Origin: CAYQZD01 sp964421875
GTDB taxonomy: Bacteria; Electryoneota; Tariuqbacteria; Tariuqbacterales; Tariuqbacteraceae
NCBI GenBank assembly: GCA_964421875.1
Contig: CAYQZD010000118.1
Location: 1 to 11,591 of the forward strand
Direction: 5' to 3'
DNA length: 11,591 nucleotides
Part shown: positions 1 through 6,548 of the stretch, one piece after another
How positions within the stretch are numbered: position 1 is the first letter of the stretch
Layout of the letters: each line of letters begins with the position of its first letter
The notes under the pieces: generated by a model
Seen by the model: the letters and a program-made list of their open reading frames with translations, nothing else
The model's database searches: none
Told to the model about the DNA's origin: nothing
Program-made: the position numbers and the translations under genes

Positions 1-105
1 CATCGCCATTTTGTCGCCGAAATCTTTCGCGCTTTGAGCCAGCATCTCCGGAATCGGCATCAGCCCTCGGTGAGGGCGCATAAAATGCTCGGTTTTTTTG
101 GCCAT
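1..105 (-). CDS. AMP-forming acyl-CoA synthetase, N-terminal fragment (partial)
   Basis: The first 35 codons of a gene that runs off the left edge. The ATG at 105-103 overlaps the TGA stop of the upstream CoA-transferase by one base (TGATG), a usual sign of translational coupling. The fragment reads MAKKTEHFMRPHRG, then LMPIPEMLAQSAKDFGDKMA. The second part resembles the opening helix of the AMP-binding acyl-CoA synthetase/ligase family, where a phrase like 'lpelLerSAerfpDkpAl' is standard. None of the catalytic motifs (the P-loop-like STG stretch, the YGxTE motif) is inside the window, so the call rests on this helix and on the neighbour. Such enzymes activate carboxylic acids to acyl-CoA with ATP. 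Pairing with a CoA-transferase fits activation of an organic or fatty acid; the substrate cannot be guessed. An internal ATG 15 codons in (LMPIPEM) is an alternative start. Confidence 0.6.
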   Translation of the reverse strand, partial: MAKKTEHFMRPHRGLMPIPEMLAQSAKDFGDKMAM

Positions 106-1295
106 CAGGCGATAATCCCCATGTTTTTGAGTTCCTCTATTTCATTTTCTTTCATTCCCAAATATCCCCTCAGCACTTCCTTAGATTGCTGGCCCAGCGT
201 CGGCGGCGGCTGCATCTCGGTTTCACTCCCCGAAACCTTCACCGGATCCCCCACCTGTTTCAAGGTCCCGCATAAAGGGTGTTCCACTTCCCGCAGCATC
301 CCCCGCTGCAGCACCTGCGGGTCGGTGAAAACTCTATCCAGCGTGTTCAGCGGCGCGGAAGGCACCCCCTCCGTTTCCAGCCGCCTCAGCCAGTATTCGC
401 CCGGCTTGGATTTGAAAATCCCCTCCAGGAGGGGCAGCAATTCGCGCTTGTGGTAAACCCGGTTGGTGTTGGTGTTAAAACGGGGGTCGTCTATCAAGTC
501 CTCGCGCCCTATCGCGCGGCACAGCCCCTGCCAGAAGCGGTCGGTGAAGACCGCGATGACGAAGTCGATGTCCGCGCTGCGGAACGCCTGGTAAGGAACC
601 ACCGTCTGATGCCCGGAGCCGATGGGACGGGGGACTTCCCCGGTGTGGAAATAGTACTGCGCCATATAGGTCAGCAGGGAGACCTGGCAGTCCAGCAGGG
701 AGATGTCTATGTGCGACCCTTTCCCGGTGCGTTCCCGCTTGTAGAGCGCCGCCGCTAACGCGGTCGCGCCCATCATCCCCCCCGCCAAATCCCCCATCGG
801 CAATCCCATACGGCAGGGAATTCCCCCCTCTTCGCCGGTGACCGACATCCCCCCGCCCATCGCCTGCAGAATCAGGTCGAAGGCGGGTTTATCCCGGTAG
901 GGGCCCTCGCTGCCGTAAGCCGACAAGGATACGGTGATGATGCGGGGATTTATTTCCGCCAGCTTTTCCGGGGTCAGCCCTAACTTTTCTTTGGCGCGGG
1001 GCCGGAAGTTGTCGAAAACCGCATCGAACTTTTTCACCAGCCGGTAAAAAACTTCCCGCCCCTCCGGCGCCTGCAAGTCGAGCGCCAGGCTCTTTTTGTT
1101 GCGGTTGATGGACAGAAAGTAAGCCGACTCCCCTTCGATGAAATGCGGTCCCATCGCCCGGACGCCGTCGCCTTTTTGGGGATTCTCGATTTTGACGATT
1201 TCCGCGCCCATATCCCCTAACAGCAGCGTGCCGTAGGGCCCCGCTAACATCTGGGTCAGGTCGAGGATTTTACAGCCTTGTAGTAGGTCGGACAT
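105..1295 (-). CDS. Class III (CaiB/BaiF family) CoA-transferase
   Basis: A full-length 396-aa member of the family III CoA-transferases (CaiB, BaiF, Frc), cytoplasmic enzymes that move CoA between carboxylic acids through an aspartyl-CoA anhydride. The N-terminus is typical: GCKILDLTQMLAGPYGTLLLGD, then MGAEIVKIE, with NRNKKSLALDL at 64-74. The expected catalytic aspartate is D169 in LPMGDLAGG, the position number known for formyl-CoA transferase. The C-terminal part carries the usual VPSAPLNTL...DPQVLQRGM stretch. The ATG at 1295 is chosen because it places the conserved N-terminal strand directly after the start; an AAAGAG purine run lies just upstream but is unusually close. The stop overlaps the start of the acyl-CoA synthetase fragment, so the two are probably one operon. 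Upstream DNA is a heptamer repeat tract. The substrate (carnitine, oxalate, succinyl/benzylsuccinate or other) cannot be told from sequence alone. Confidence 0.93.
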   Translation of the reverse strand: MSDLLQGCKILDLTQMLAGPYGTLLLGDMGAEIVKIENPQKGDGVRAMGPHFIEGESAYFLSINRNKKSLALDLQAPEGREVFYRLVKKFDAVFDNFRPRAKEKLGLTPEKLAEINPRIITVSLSAYGSEGPYRDKPAFDLILQAMGGGMSVTGEEGGIPCRMGLPMGDLAGGMMGATALAAALYKRERTGKGSHIDISLLDCQVSLLTYMAQYYFHTGEVPRPIGSGHQTVVPYQAFRSADIDFVIAVFTDRFWQGLCRAIGREDLIDDPRFNTNTNRVYHKRELLPLLEGIFKSKPGEYWLRRLETEGVPSAPLNTLDRVFTDPQVLQRGMLREVEHPLCGTLKQVGDPVKVSGSETEMQPPPTLGQQSKEVLRGYLGMKENEIEELKNMGIIA

Positions 1296-1300
1296 CTCTT

Positions 1301-1356
1301 TGAATGATGAATACTGAATACTGAATGCCGAATAGTCGATAGTTGACAGTGAACAA
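1301..1356. repeat. Degenerate 7-bp tandem repeat, about 8 units
   Basis: Read in steps of seven on the plus strand the units are TGAATGA, TGAATAC, TGAATAC, TGAATGC, CGAATAG, TCGATAG, TTGACAG and TGAACAA. The first five match closely and the last three decay. The tract begins 6 bp upstream of the CoA-transferase start codon, so it fills that gene's 5' leader or promoter region, and it ends 4 bp before the GTAGGG palindrome. Confidence 0.7.
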
Positions 1357-1360
1357 TTAT

Positions 1361-1383
1361 GTAGGGCGGAATCTTATTCCGCC
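1361..1383 (+). repeat. GTAGGG palindromic element, copy 1 (GGCGGAAT type)
   Basis: GTAGG precedes a perfect inverted repeat: GGCGGAAT (1365-1372), loop CTT, ATTCCGCC (1376-1383). It shares its GTAGG start, stem size and CTT loop with the elements at 1581-1603 and 11512-11534, but two stem base pairs differ in a compensated way. It lies on the plus strand, upstream of the divergently read CoA-transferase. Confidence 0.8.
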
Positions 1384-1529
1384 GGATATTTATTGATAAT
1401 CCGTGATGTAACTTGGAATTTAATAGCCGTAATAGCCTTAATTGCCTGTGAATCTATTCTCTGGATATAAACATATCCCGTAGAATTAGACTTTAATGTT
1501 ACAACGGATTATTATAATTATTCAGCATC

Positions 1530-1556
1530 TTAATTCGTTTAATCCGTTTAATTCGT
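1530..1556. repeat. 9-bp tandem repeat, 3 units
   Basis: Three consecutive units, TTAATTCGT, TTAATCCGT and TTAATTCGT, differing at one base in the middle copy. It is short and intergenic, and no function is evident. Confidence 0.75.
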
Positions 1557-1580
1557 TGTGAATTATTCCCCATAATAATT

Positions 1581-1603
1581 GGTGGGTTAAGAACCCGCCC
1601 TAC
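1581..1603 (-). repeat. GTAGGG palindromic element, copy 2 (GGCGGGTT type)
   Basis: On the minus strand this reads GTAGGGCGGGTT, CTT, AACCCACC. It starts 5 bases after the TAA stop of the LOG-family gene, in the same orientation as that gene. The stem is 8 bp with one C/A mismatch. It could act as an mRNA 3'-end hairpin, although there is no U-tract, so a classic intrinsic terminator is unlikely. Confidence 0.75.
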
Positions 1604-1608
1604 GATTA

Positions 1609-2097
1609 TTAATCCTTCTCCGCAAATTTGAACGCCATTTCCACCGCCTCTTCCGCGGTTTTGACCGGGAAAAAGCCCTCCGGTATTTTCCCTTTGCGCT
1701 TCAATTCCCAGGTGTTCAATCCCACCACCTTCTTACCGTTCTTCAGCGCCAATCCGATCTCCGACAGGGTGCCGGTTCCTCCGGCAATGGCGATGACGAC
1801 CGCGGAGGATTTGGCGTTGATGGAATTCCGCCCGTCGGACATCCCGGTGTAGATAGGGATATCGACATAGCGGTTAGGGGGCGACTCCGCGCTGCTGGAG
1901 CCGGGCATGACGCCAATGGTGGTCCCCTTCTCCTTCTTCGCGCCGCGGCAAACCGCTTCCATAATCCCCGAACCCCCGCCGCAGAGCATTATCCCTCCCT
2001 TGCGGGCGATTAGCTCCCCTACGCGCTCAGCCAGACGGGCTTCCGCAGCGGTGCATGTAGCGCCGCCCATTACTCCGATGATGATGCGGGATGACAT
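1609..2097 (-). CDS. LOG-family protein, TIGR00725 type
   Basis: A 162-aa Rossmann-like protein of the LOG/DprA-like superfamily, closest in pattern to TIGR00725. Visible motifs are the glycine-rich strand-turn IIIGVMGG (5-12), CGGGSGIMEAVCRGAKK (39-55), GMSDGRN (85-91) and AGGTGTLSEIGLALK (105-119). The last corresponds to the PGGxGTxxE nucleotide-binding motif of LOG proteins, with A for P, which is usual in the TIGR00725 branch. True LOG enzymes release cytokinin-type bases from riboside monophosphates; activity in this branch is not established, so only nucleotide binding is inferred. The ATG at 2097 lies 6 nt after the DUF362 stop, and the Shine-Dalgarno GAGGA overlaps that stop (CTGAGGAATTATG), so the pair should be translationally coupled. 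It is cytoplasmic, with no signal peptide. Confidence 0.85.
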   Translation of the reverse strand: MSSRIIIGVMGGATCTAAEARLAERVGELIARKGGIMLCGGGSGIMEAVCRGAKKEKGTTIGVMPGSSSAESPPNRYVDIPIYTGMSDGRNSINAKSSAVVIAIAGGTGTLSEIGLALKNGKKVVGLNTWELKRKGKIPEGFFPVKTAEEAVEMAFKFAEKD

Positions 2098-2103
2098 AAT
2101 TCC

Positions 2104-3066
2104 TCAGCGGGCAATATCCACCAGTTCATATTCGAGGCTTCCGACTCCGGATTTTCGAATGAATTCCATGTATTTTTCGGTGGTGGTCAGATTATGGTGG
2201 CAGGCAGCCACCTTGTCGCCGCCGGGACGCATACCGTCCGTCCCCCCCATCAAGCATCCCGGATAGCCCGGTGCGGCGGTGACCGCTTCGAAAGCGGCCT
2301 GGTCGCAGGCTGCGGGGTCGAAGGAGGCGAAGATGCCGAGGTCGGGCACGATGGGCAAATCGGTTTTATCGAAGCAGTCGCATTCGGGAGTGACGTCCAA
2401 CGCTAAGTTGCAGGAGAAGAACTTGTTCTTGAATCTTTGCAGCACCGCTTTGGCGCCGTCGGTATTGGCGGCTTGGACATTCAGATGAGCCGGTTTGAAT
2501 CCCTTCACCGAGTGCATCCGCGCTTTAGTAGCCTGGTCCACTCCGCCCATTGCGATGTTTTTCAGCGCGGCGCCGAAGGGGAATTGCAGGTGCATCGTAA
2601 AGTGAGCCAATGAAAACAACACATCCGCATCCCAGATTTCCTGCGAAACAGTAACATCCGGGAGTATAATGGGGCCGGGGACTTTTACCTTGACACTGTG
2701 GTCGCGGAACCCGCCAGATAGAATCAGCGGGCATCCCATAGTCTCGGTTGTGAATCCGTTCCGCCGCGCCGCTTCTAAGTATTTGAAATAATCATTGCGC
2801 TCGGTGTTGTACACCACAGTGGTGTCAGTGACGAAGGGCTTCCCCCCGCACTTTTTGATGAAATCGACAGCAAGGACGGGGAAAATGGGGCGGATATAGC
2901 GGGCGTTCCCCGGCTCGCCGAAATGCATTTTAAGCGCCACCACGTCGCCGGGGGTGATAATATCGGCGAAACCGGAAATTTCCAGCAGTTTCTTGAACTT
3001 CTGAGTGGGGCCGCCGAGCGTACGGTGACATTTGGCGTCGGCGAAAAAAACCTTGGGCTTCTGCAA
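2104..3066 (-). CDS. DUF362 domain-containing protein
   Basis: About 320 aa matching the DUF362 family throughout: the opening KVFFADAKC strand, GDVVALKMHFGEPGN, VTDTTVVYNTERN, LAHFTMHLQFPFGAALKNIAMG, and DVTPECDC followed by VPDLGIFASFDPAACDQA. Many relatives carry a 2[4Fe-4S] ferredoxin insert next to this last block. Here no CxxCxxC cluster is present, only scattered cysteines and the conserved ECDC. The family's biochemical role is not established. The start is taken as TTG at 3066-3064 because GGAGG (3075-3071) sits 4 nt before it. An upstream in-frame TTG at 3087 would add 7 residues (through the SD sequence itself) but has no ribosome-binding site, and the ATG next to the SD is out of frame. 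It forms an operon with the LOG-family gene. Confidence 0.85.
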   Translation of the reverse strand: MQKPKVFFADAKCHRTLGGPTQKFKKLLEISGFADIITPGDVVALKMHFGEPGNARYIRPIFPVLAVDFIKKCGGKPFVTDTTVVYNTERNDYFKYLEAARRNGFTTETMGCPLILSGGFRDHSVKVKVPGPIILPDVTVSQEIWDADVLFSLAHFTMHLQFPFGAALKNIAMGGVDQATKARMHSVKGFKPAHLNVQAANTDGAKAVLQRFKNKFFSCNLALDVTPECDCFDKTDLPIVPDLGIFASFDPAACDQAAFEAVTAAPGYPGCLMGGTDGMRPGGDKVAACHHNLTTTEKYMEFIRKSGVGSLEYELVDIAR

Positions 3067-3070
3067 ACAT

Positions 3071-3075
3071 CCTCC
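3071..3075 (-). promoter_or_regulatory. Shine-Dalgarno site deciding the DUF362 start
   Basis: GGAGG on the minus strand, 4 nt before the in-frame TTG at 3066. It supports a TTG start at 3066 over the upstream in-frame TTG at 3087. The ATG at 3070-3068 is out of frame with the DUF362 reading frame. Confidence 0.6.
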
Positions 3076-3146
3076 AAAAAACGACAACTTTTAAAATAAT
3101 TAATATCGAGGTAAAAAGCAAACTATCATTCAGATACACCCGGAAT

Positions 3147-3161
3147 CTGGATTATATCCAG
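3147..3161. promoter_or_regulatory. Palindrome between divergent genes, possible operator
   Basis: A perfect inverted repeat, CTGGAT (3147-3152), TAT, ATCCAG (3156-3161), in the 164-bp divergent gap between the DUF362 gene and the TPR gene. On the minus strand it overlaps a TATAAT hexamer (3156-3151) that could be the -10 of the DUF362 operon, although no good -35 is seen. It ends 7 bp before the -35 of the plus-strand promoter. A role as a shared operator is inference. Confidence 0.35.
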
Positions 3162-3168
3162 CGATTAT

Positions 3169-3197
3169 TTGCGAATTTCCCTCTTTTGATATATAAT
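3169..3197 (+). promoter_or_regulatory. Sigma70-like promoter for the TPR gene
   Basis: TTGCGA (3169-3174), a 17-bp spacer, and consensus TATAAT (3192-3197). Transcription would start near 3204, giving a leader of roughly 27 nt that contains the AGGAG site at 3219-3223. Confidence 0.65.
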
Positions 3198-3230
3198 TAG
3201 GATTAACCACACACATTTAGGAGTATATAA

Positions 3231-3971
3231 ATGAAGCGGATTTTCACCCTCCTGGCGGCGTTGATTATAATTCTGAACGCCGCCGCCTCTTCTCAGGTCG
3301 AAGTTCTCTTGCAGCAGGGAGATTCACTCTACACATTGTTCGACAACGAGGGCGCAAGAGCCGCCTACAGCCAGGCGATGGCTTATGAGCCGCAAAATCC
3401 GGAAATCCTCTGGAAACTGTCGCGAGCCAATGTGGACATAGGCGAACACCTTGAAGGCGACGAGTCCGAACAGCATTTCAACCGCGCCCTCGCCTTCGCC
3501 GACAGCGCTATCGCCGCCGACTCTGCAAGCGCTGAAGCGCACCTGCGCCGCGCCATCGCTCTGGGGAAAATCGCATTGTTCAAGGGCGTGTTCAAGAGCG
3601 TGTCGCTGGTGAAAAAAGTCAGAGCCAGCCTGGAGCGGGCGCTGGAACTCGACCCTGATAATCCCACCGCGCACTATGTGATGGGCCGGACTCACCATAA
3701 GCTCTGCGAAAAGCCCAAAATCGCCCGCAAGCTGTTAGGCTTGGGCTGGGCAAACCGGGAAATCGGGCTTCAGGAGTACCGCCGCGCTATCGAGCTGGAC
3801 AGCGCCTTTATTATGTACCGTATCGATTACGCCAGGCTGCTGCTGGAGATGAAGATGCGAGAGGAGGGGAAAATCCAATTGGAGCTTATCGCGGATTTAC
3901 CCATTCGGGACGAGGACGACGAAAGGTTCAAGCAGGATGCGTTGGAATTGCTGGAGGAGCATCGGTTGTAG
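3231..3971 (+). CDS. Exported TPR-repeat protein
   Basis: A 246-aa protein with an N-terminal signal peptide (MKR, then the hydrophobic run IFTLLAALIIILNAAA, likely cut near residues 19-21), so it is exported, probably to the periplasm or membrane. The mature part is a helical TPR array. LLQQGDSLYTLFDNEGARAA and AYEPQNPEILWKLSRAN form the first unit, later units centre on FADSAIAADSASAEAHLRRA and ALELDPDNPTAHYVMGRTHH, and the last is RRAIELDSAFIMYRIDYARL. The spacing, with a GKIALFKGVFKSVSLVKKV helix between TPRs, resembles bacterial relatives of the RMDN/FAM82 family; this is a similarity of pattern only. TPRs bind other proteins and no enzymatic motif is present. The start is secure: AGGAG lies 7 nt upstream and a good promoter precedes it. 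The gene stands alone and is divergent from DUF362. Confidence 0.85.
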   Translation: MKRIFTLLAALIIILNAAASSQVEVLLQQGDSLYTLFDNEGARAAYSQAMAYEPQNPEILWKLSRANVDIGEHLEGDESEQHFNRALAFADSAIAADSASAEAHLRRAIALGKIALFKGVFKSVSLVKKVRASLERALELDPDNPTAHYVMGRTHHKLCEKPKIARKLLGLGWANREIGLQEYRRAIELDSAFIMYRIDYARLLLEMKMREEGKIQLELIADLPIRDEDDERFKQDALELLEEHRL

Positions 3972-3993
3972 GATAAGTTTGTCGAAATGATAG

Positions 3994-4033
3994 TGTCATT
4001 GCGAATCTCGACCAGTCGGGAGACGTAGCAATC
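3994..4033 (+). repeat. TGTCATTGCG element, diverged copy
   Basis: Starts TGTCATTGCGAATCTC and ends GTAGCAATC, so both ends of the family are recognisable, but the centre (CGACCAGTCGGGAGAC) differs from the other copies and has its own short internal complementarity (TCTC...GAGA). It lies 22 bp after the TPR gene stop, in the same orientation as the next copy. Confidence 0.65.
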
Positions 4034-4046
4034 GCGTGTCTCTTTA

Positions 4047-4133
4047 TGTCATTGCGAGGACGCCACAGGCGGACGAAGCAATCTTTAAGGCTATATAAAT
4101 CAATAAGATTGCTTCGCTACGCTCGCAATGACA
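4047..4133. repeat. Inverted pair of TGTCATTGCGAG elements (dyad 1)
   Basis: A forward long copy (4047-4085, TGTCATTGCGAGGACGCC...GAAGCAATCTT) is followed by a 19-bp spacer and a reverse short copy (4105-4133, AAGATTGCTTCGC...CTCGCAATGACA). The two outer arms are complementary over about 12 bp, and the inner GAAGCAATCTT/AAGATTGCTTC arms over 11 bp, so a long hairpin or cruciform is possible. The forward copy also has an internal CGCC-ACA-GGCG hairpin. Confidence 0.85.
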
Positions 4134-4142
4134 GATTCCTCT

Positions 4143-4164
4143 TTCCCACGCTCCTGCGTGGGAA
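4143..4164. repeat. TTCCCACGC hairpin element, copy 1
   Basis: A perfect 9-bp stem: TTCCCACGC (4143-4151), loop TCCT, GCGTGGGAA (4156-4164). It lies 9 bp after dyad 1 and upstream of the coiled-coil/FGE gene. The same element occurs in inverse orientation at 7182-7203. No U-tract follows, so it is not a standard intrinsic terminator. Confidence 0.8.
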
Positions 4165-4211
4165 TGCATACTGAATATTTATAATACCATAAATATAGGG
4201 GAGAAGGTAGT

Positions 4212-6509
4212 ATGTTGTCGGAATTTATTCAAAAGGAAGTTCCAAAAAAGATTCGCCTTGTCCTAATTGTGATTACACTGCTGAGCGCTGCCGGAGCCGC
4301 CTCCGCGCCTTCGACCGACATTAAGACGATTCCGCCCCTCGGTTACTACTCCGATTATGACTGGGTGGCGGTTCCAGAAGGAGCCAGCGATGCGCGGGTC
4401 AAGAAAATGATAAGGGCGGAAGTGGAACGGCTGGTGAAATCGAACCGGCAGAAGCGCTATTCCGAAGCCATCACCATCTTCCAGCGGTGGATGGACGAAA
4501 AGGCGGAATTGAACGAGCAGTGGAAGAAGAAGACGCTGGAACTAAGCGCCCGGCTCAGGGATAAAGTCGCCGAAGTCAGCTCCCTCCGGCAGGAGTACAT
4601 TCAGTTGAAAAACCAACTGGATGTCAAGGAAACTCAACTCAAGGCGCTGAAGGAAACTCTGAAAAACGATACATTGACTCTGGAAAGATACGATAACGAA
4701 AAGAAATTCCTGAAAGACAATGTCGCCGGGCAGTTGGAAGACCTCGCCTATATGGTGGTGGCGGTCGGTAAAAGGCGGCTGGCGGTGGATGAGGACCTGA
4801 AAGATGTGCGAAATCTAATCTCTAATACTATGATTATCAAAGCCATCGAAGAGGTGAATGGAAGCGAAATCCAGGCTTTGACAGTGGTGCGTGAGAACAA
4901 ACTCATCAGGGATTATGTTAAAAGCGTGACTTCCGGTTATGCGCTGGCGCTGGACTCGTACACCAACGATTTCGCCAAGCTCTCGGAGAAAAATGAGACC
5001 ATTGTGTTTTTAGTGCAAGCCATAGAGGTCAATCCCTTCAAAGAAAAAAGCGGAATAGCCAAAACACGGGGAAGCGGCGCGGGCGCGGAATCGACCGTTC
5101 ATTTGATTAACCGGGGTAATTTAGATAAAATATGGGAGAAGGAAAATCTCGCCGGGGACGCCACTAAAAACTCGATAAAGGACTTCATCAAACGTTTGCT
5201 TAATCAGGCGGAAAAACAGAACCGCGAAATCGAAGGCAAAATCAGTGAAATCCAAGCCAGTTATCAGAAACGGCTGGCTGATGTCAACCAGAATATTTCC
5301 CGTATCAGCGGGAGTATGGAATCGCACCGAAGTGAATTGGAAACGCTAAGCGTTGAATATAACGACTTTAAAGACAAGCATGACCGTTACCAGGAGTGCG
5401 ACCTTAATCCCGCGATTGAGGGTTTAAAAGAGGTCGAAAAGGAATACAGCAGATTCTACAACCAGCGTATCTTCCTCGCCGATAAAACCGAAGAGGGGAA
5501 ACCGGACAAGCGCGCCATCGACGCTTATCAGGATTTCGCAGCCCTGGCGGCGGCCAAAATGAAGGACATCAAAGAGGCGGAATACAAAAACACGGTGGTG
5601 ACGGTGGACTATAAACTGGACAGCTACAGCGAGGATATTATTACCTATTCACCCCGAATCCGAGCCTTCACCATCATTTTCCTGACCAAAAAAGAGCTTT
5701 CAACCTATGTCAGCTATGTCGCCAGCGTGGGCTATCAAATGGAACTGCAGCCTCAGGAAGGTAAAGTTGTTACAACAAGAGGGAGAAAATCGACTCGCGC
5801 CGGTTACGCCGGTATGACCTTCGTGACCATTCCCGCTGGCAGCTTTATGATGGGCTCGAACGATGGCCAAAGCGATGAGAAACCGGTTCATAAAGTAAAC
5901 ATTAAATCGTTTCAAATGATGACGACGGAAGTGACTCAGGCGCAATGGCAAGCGGTGATGGGAACTACAGTGGAACAACAGCGCGACAAAGCGAATCCAA
6001 GTTGGTCGTTAAGTGGAGTCGGCGACAATAATCCAATGTATTATATTTCCTGGAATGAATGTAAAGAATTTATCAAGAAATTAAATCGACTTGACCCGGA
6101 GAAAGGCTATAGACTGCCTACAGAGGCGGAGTGGGAATACGCCTGCCGGGCGGGAACTTCATCGAAATTTCATAATGGAGACAGTGACAGAAATTTGGAC
6201 GCTGTCGCCTGGTACAGTGGTAATTCTGGAAGAAAGACTCATCCGATAGGGCAGAAACGGGCTAACGCCTGGGGCTTATATGATATGCACGGGAATGTCT
6301 GGGAGTGGTGTCAGGATTGGTATCATGGAAGTTATAGCGGCGCGCCTAAGGATGGCGGAGCCTGGGATTCTCCTGCGGGGAGTTACCGGCTTCTTCGCGG
6401 CGGTTCTTGGTACTACTACCCGCTCATCTGCCGTTCAGCCTCCCGCCACAGGGACAGTCCCGTTATTAGGTACAACGACGTAGGGTTCCGTTTAGTGCGC
6501 AGTTCTTGA
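4212..6509 (+). CDS. Exported coiled-coil protein with C-terminal FGE-sulfatase (C-type-lectin-like) domain; candidate DGR variable protein
   Basis: A 765-aa protein. Residues 14-32 are hydrophobic and end ASA, a signal peptide or membrane anchor, so the rest is outside the cytoplasm. Residues 60-190 and 320-440 are charged, heptad-like helices (coiled coil), rich in K/E/Q. Residues 534-765 form an FGE-sulfatase/SUMF1-type domain: GMTFVTIPAGSFMMGS, TTEVTQAQW, RLPTEAEWEYACRAG (634-648), HGNVWEWCQDW (693-703) and RLLRGGSW, ending GFRLVRSS. Formylglycine-generating enzymes need two cysteines just after the RGGS motif; only C740 is present (GGSWYYYPLIC), so enzymatic FGE activity is unlikely. This fold is also the usual ligand-binding scaffold of DGR-diversified proteins, and the C-terminal codons fit that (see the 6393-6506 entry). 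The start ATG has GAGAAGG 4 nt upstream. It stands alone between repeat clusters. Its role is inferred to be surface binding. Confidence 0.85.
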   Translation: MLSEFIQKEVPKKIRLVLIVITLLSAAGAASAPSTDIKTIPPLGYYSDYDWVAVPEGASDARVKKMIRAEVERLVKSNRQKRYSEAITIFQRWMDEKAELNEQWKKKTLELSARLRDKVAEVSSLRQEYIQLKNQLDVKETQLKALKETLKNDTLTLERYDNEKKFLKDNVAGQLEDLAYMVVAVGKRRLAVDEDLKDVRNLISNTMIIKAIEEVNGSEIQALTVVRENKLIRDYVKSVTSGYALALDSYTNDFAKLSEKNETIVFLVQAIEVNPFKEKSGIAKTRGSGAGAESTVHLINRGNLDKIWEKENLAGDATKNSIKDFIKRLLNQAEKQNREIEGKISEIQASYQKRLADVNQNISRISGSMESHRSELETLSVEYNDFKDKHDRYQECDLNPAIEGLKEVEKEYSRFYNQRIFLADKTEEGKPDKRAIDAYQDFAALAAAKMKDIKEAEYKNTVVTVDYKLDSYSEDIITYSPRIRAFTIIFLTKKELSTYVSYVASVGYQMELQPQEGKVVTTRGRKSTRAGYAGMTFVTIPAGSFMMGSNDGQSDEKPVHKVNIKSFQMMTTEVTQAQWQAVMGTTVEQQRDKANPSWSLSGVGDNNPMYYISWNECKEFIKKLNRLDPEKGYRLPTEAEWEYACRAGTSSKFHNGDSDRNLDAVAWYSGNSGRKTHPIGQKRANAWGLYDMHGNVWEWCQDWYHGSYSGAPKDGGAWDSPAGSYRLLRGGSWYYYPLICRSASRHRDSPVIRYNDVGFRLVRSS
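6393..6506 (+). other. Candidate DGR variable region (VR) at the 3' end of the FGE-domain gene
   Basis: Between the constant codons for RGGSW and GFRLV, 14 codons sit at positions that vary in DGR lectin-type targets: 734-736 (TAC, TAC, TAC), 738 CTC, 739 ATC, 744 TCC, 746 CAC, 748 GAC, 749 AGT, 751 GTT, 752 ATT, 754 TAC, 755 AAC and 756 GAC. All end in C or T, and each can be reached from AAC or AAT by changing only the adenines. Codons between them (CCG, TGC, CGT, TCA, GCC, CGC, AGG, CCC, AGG) encode the fixed P-C-R-S-A-R-R-P-R frame of the family. VRs normally lie at the extreme C-terminus, as here. No template repeat or reverse transcriptase is in the window, so this is a candidate only. 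Confidence 0.55.
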
Positions 6510-6548
6510 ACCACAGAAGCTCACTGAATTCGCTGAGGACATTGATTA

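Larger units (their letters stand above)
1296..1608. other. Intergenic gap rich in short repeats
   Basis: A 313-bp AT-rich stretch between two minus-strand genes with no convincing ORF. It holds a degenerate heptamer tract (1301-1356), a palindromic GTAGGG element (1361-1383), a 9-bp tandem triplet (1530-1556) and a second GTAGGG element (1581-1603), each listed separately. No clear sigma70 promoter for the CoA-transferase was found on the minus strand. Confidence 0.7.

Noticed and set aside
34..758. Plus-strand reading frames opposite the CoA-transferase
   Set aside because: They are antisense shadows with low-complexity P/R/S composition, and the minus-strand protein is an unambiguous family member.
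3067..3087. Longer DUF362 start at TTG 3087
   Set aside because: No Shine-Dalgarno before it, and the added residues would be encoded by the GGAGG site of the downstream TTG.
4047..4164. Intrinsic terminators formed by the strong hairpins
   Set aside because: No run of T follows either hairpin, and both belong to dispersed repeat families that also occur upstream of genes.
4212..6509. Active formylglycine-generating (sulfatase-activating) enzyme
   Set aside because: Only one of the two required cysteines is present after RGGSW, and no sulfatase gene is nearby.
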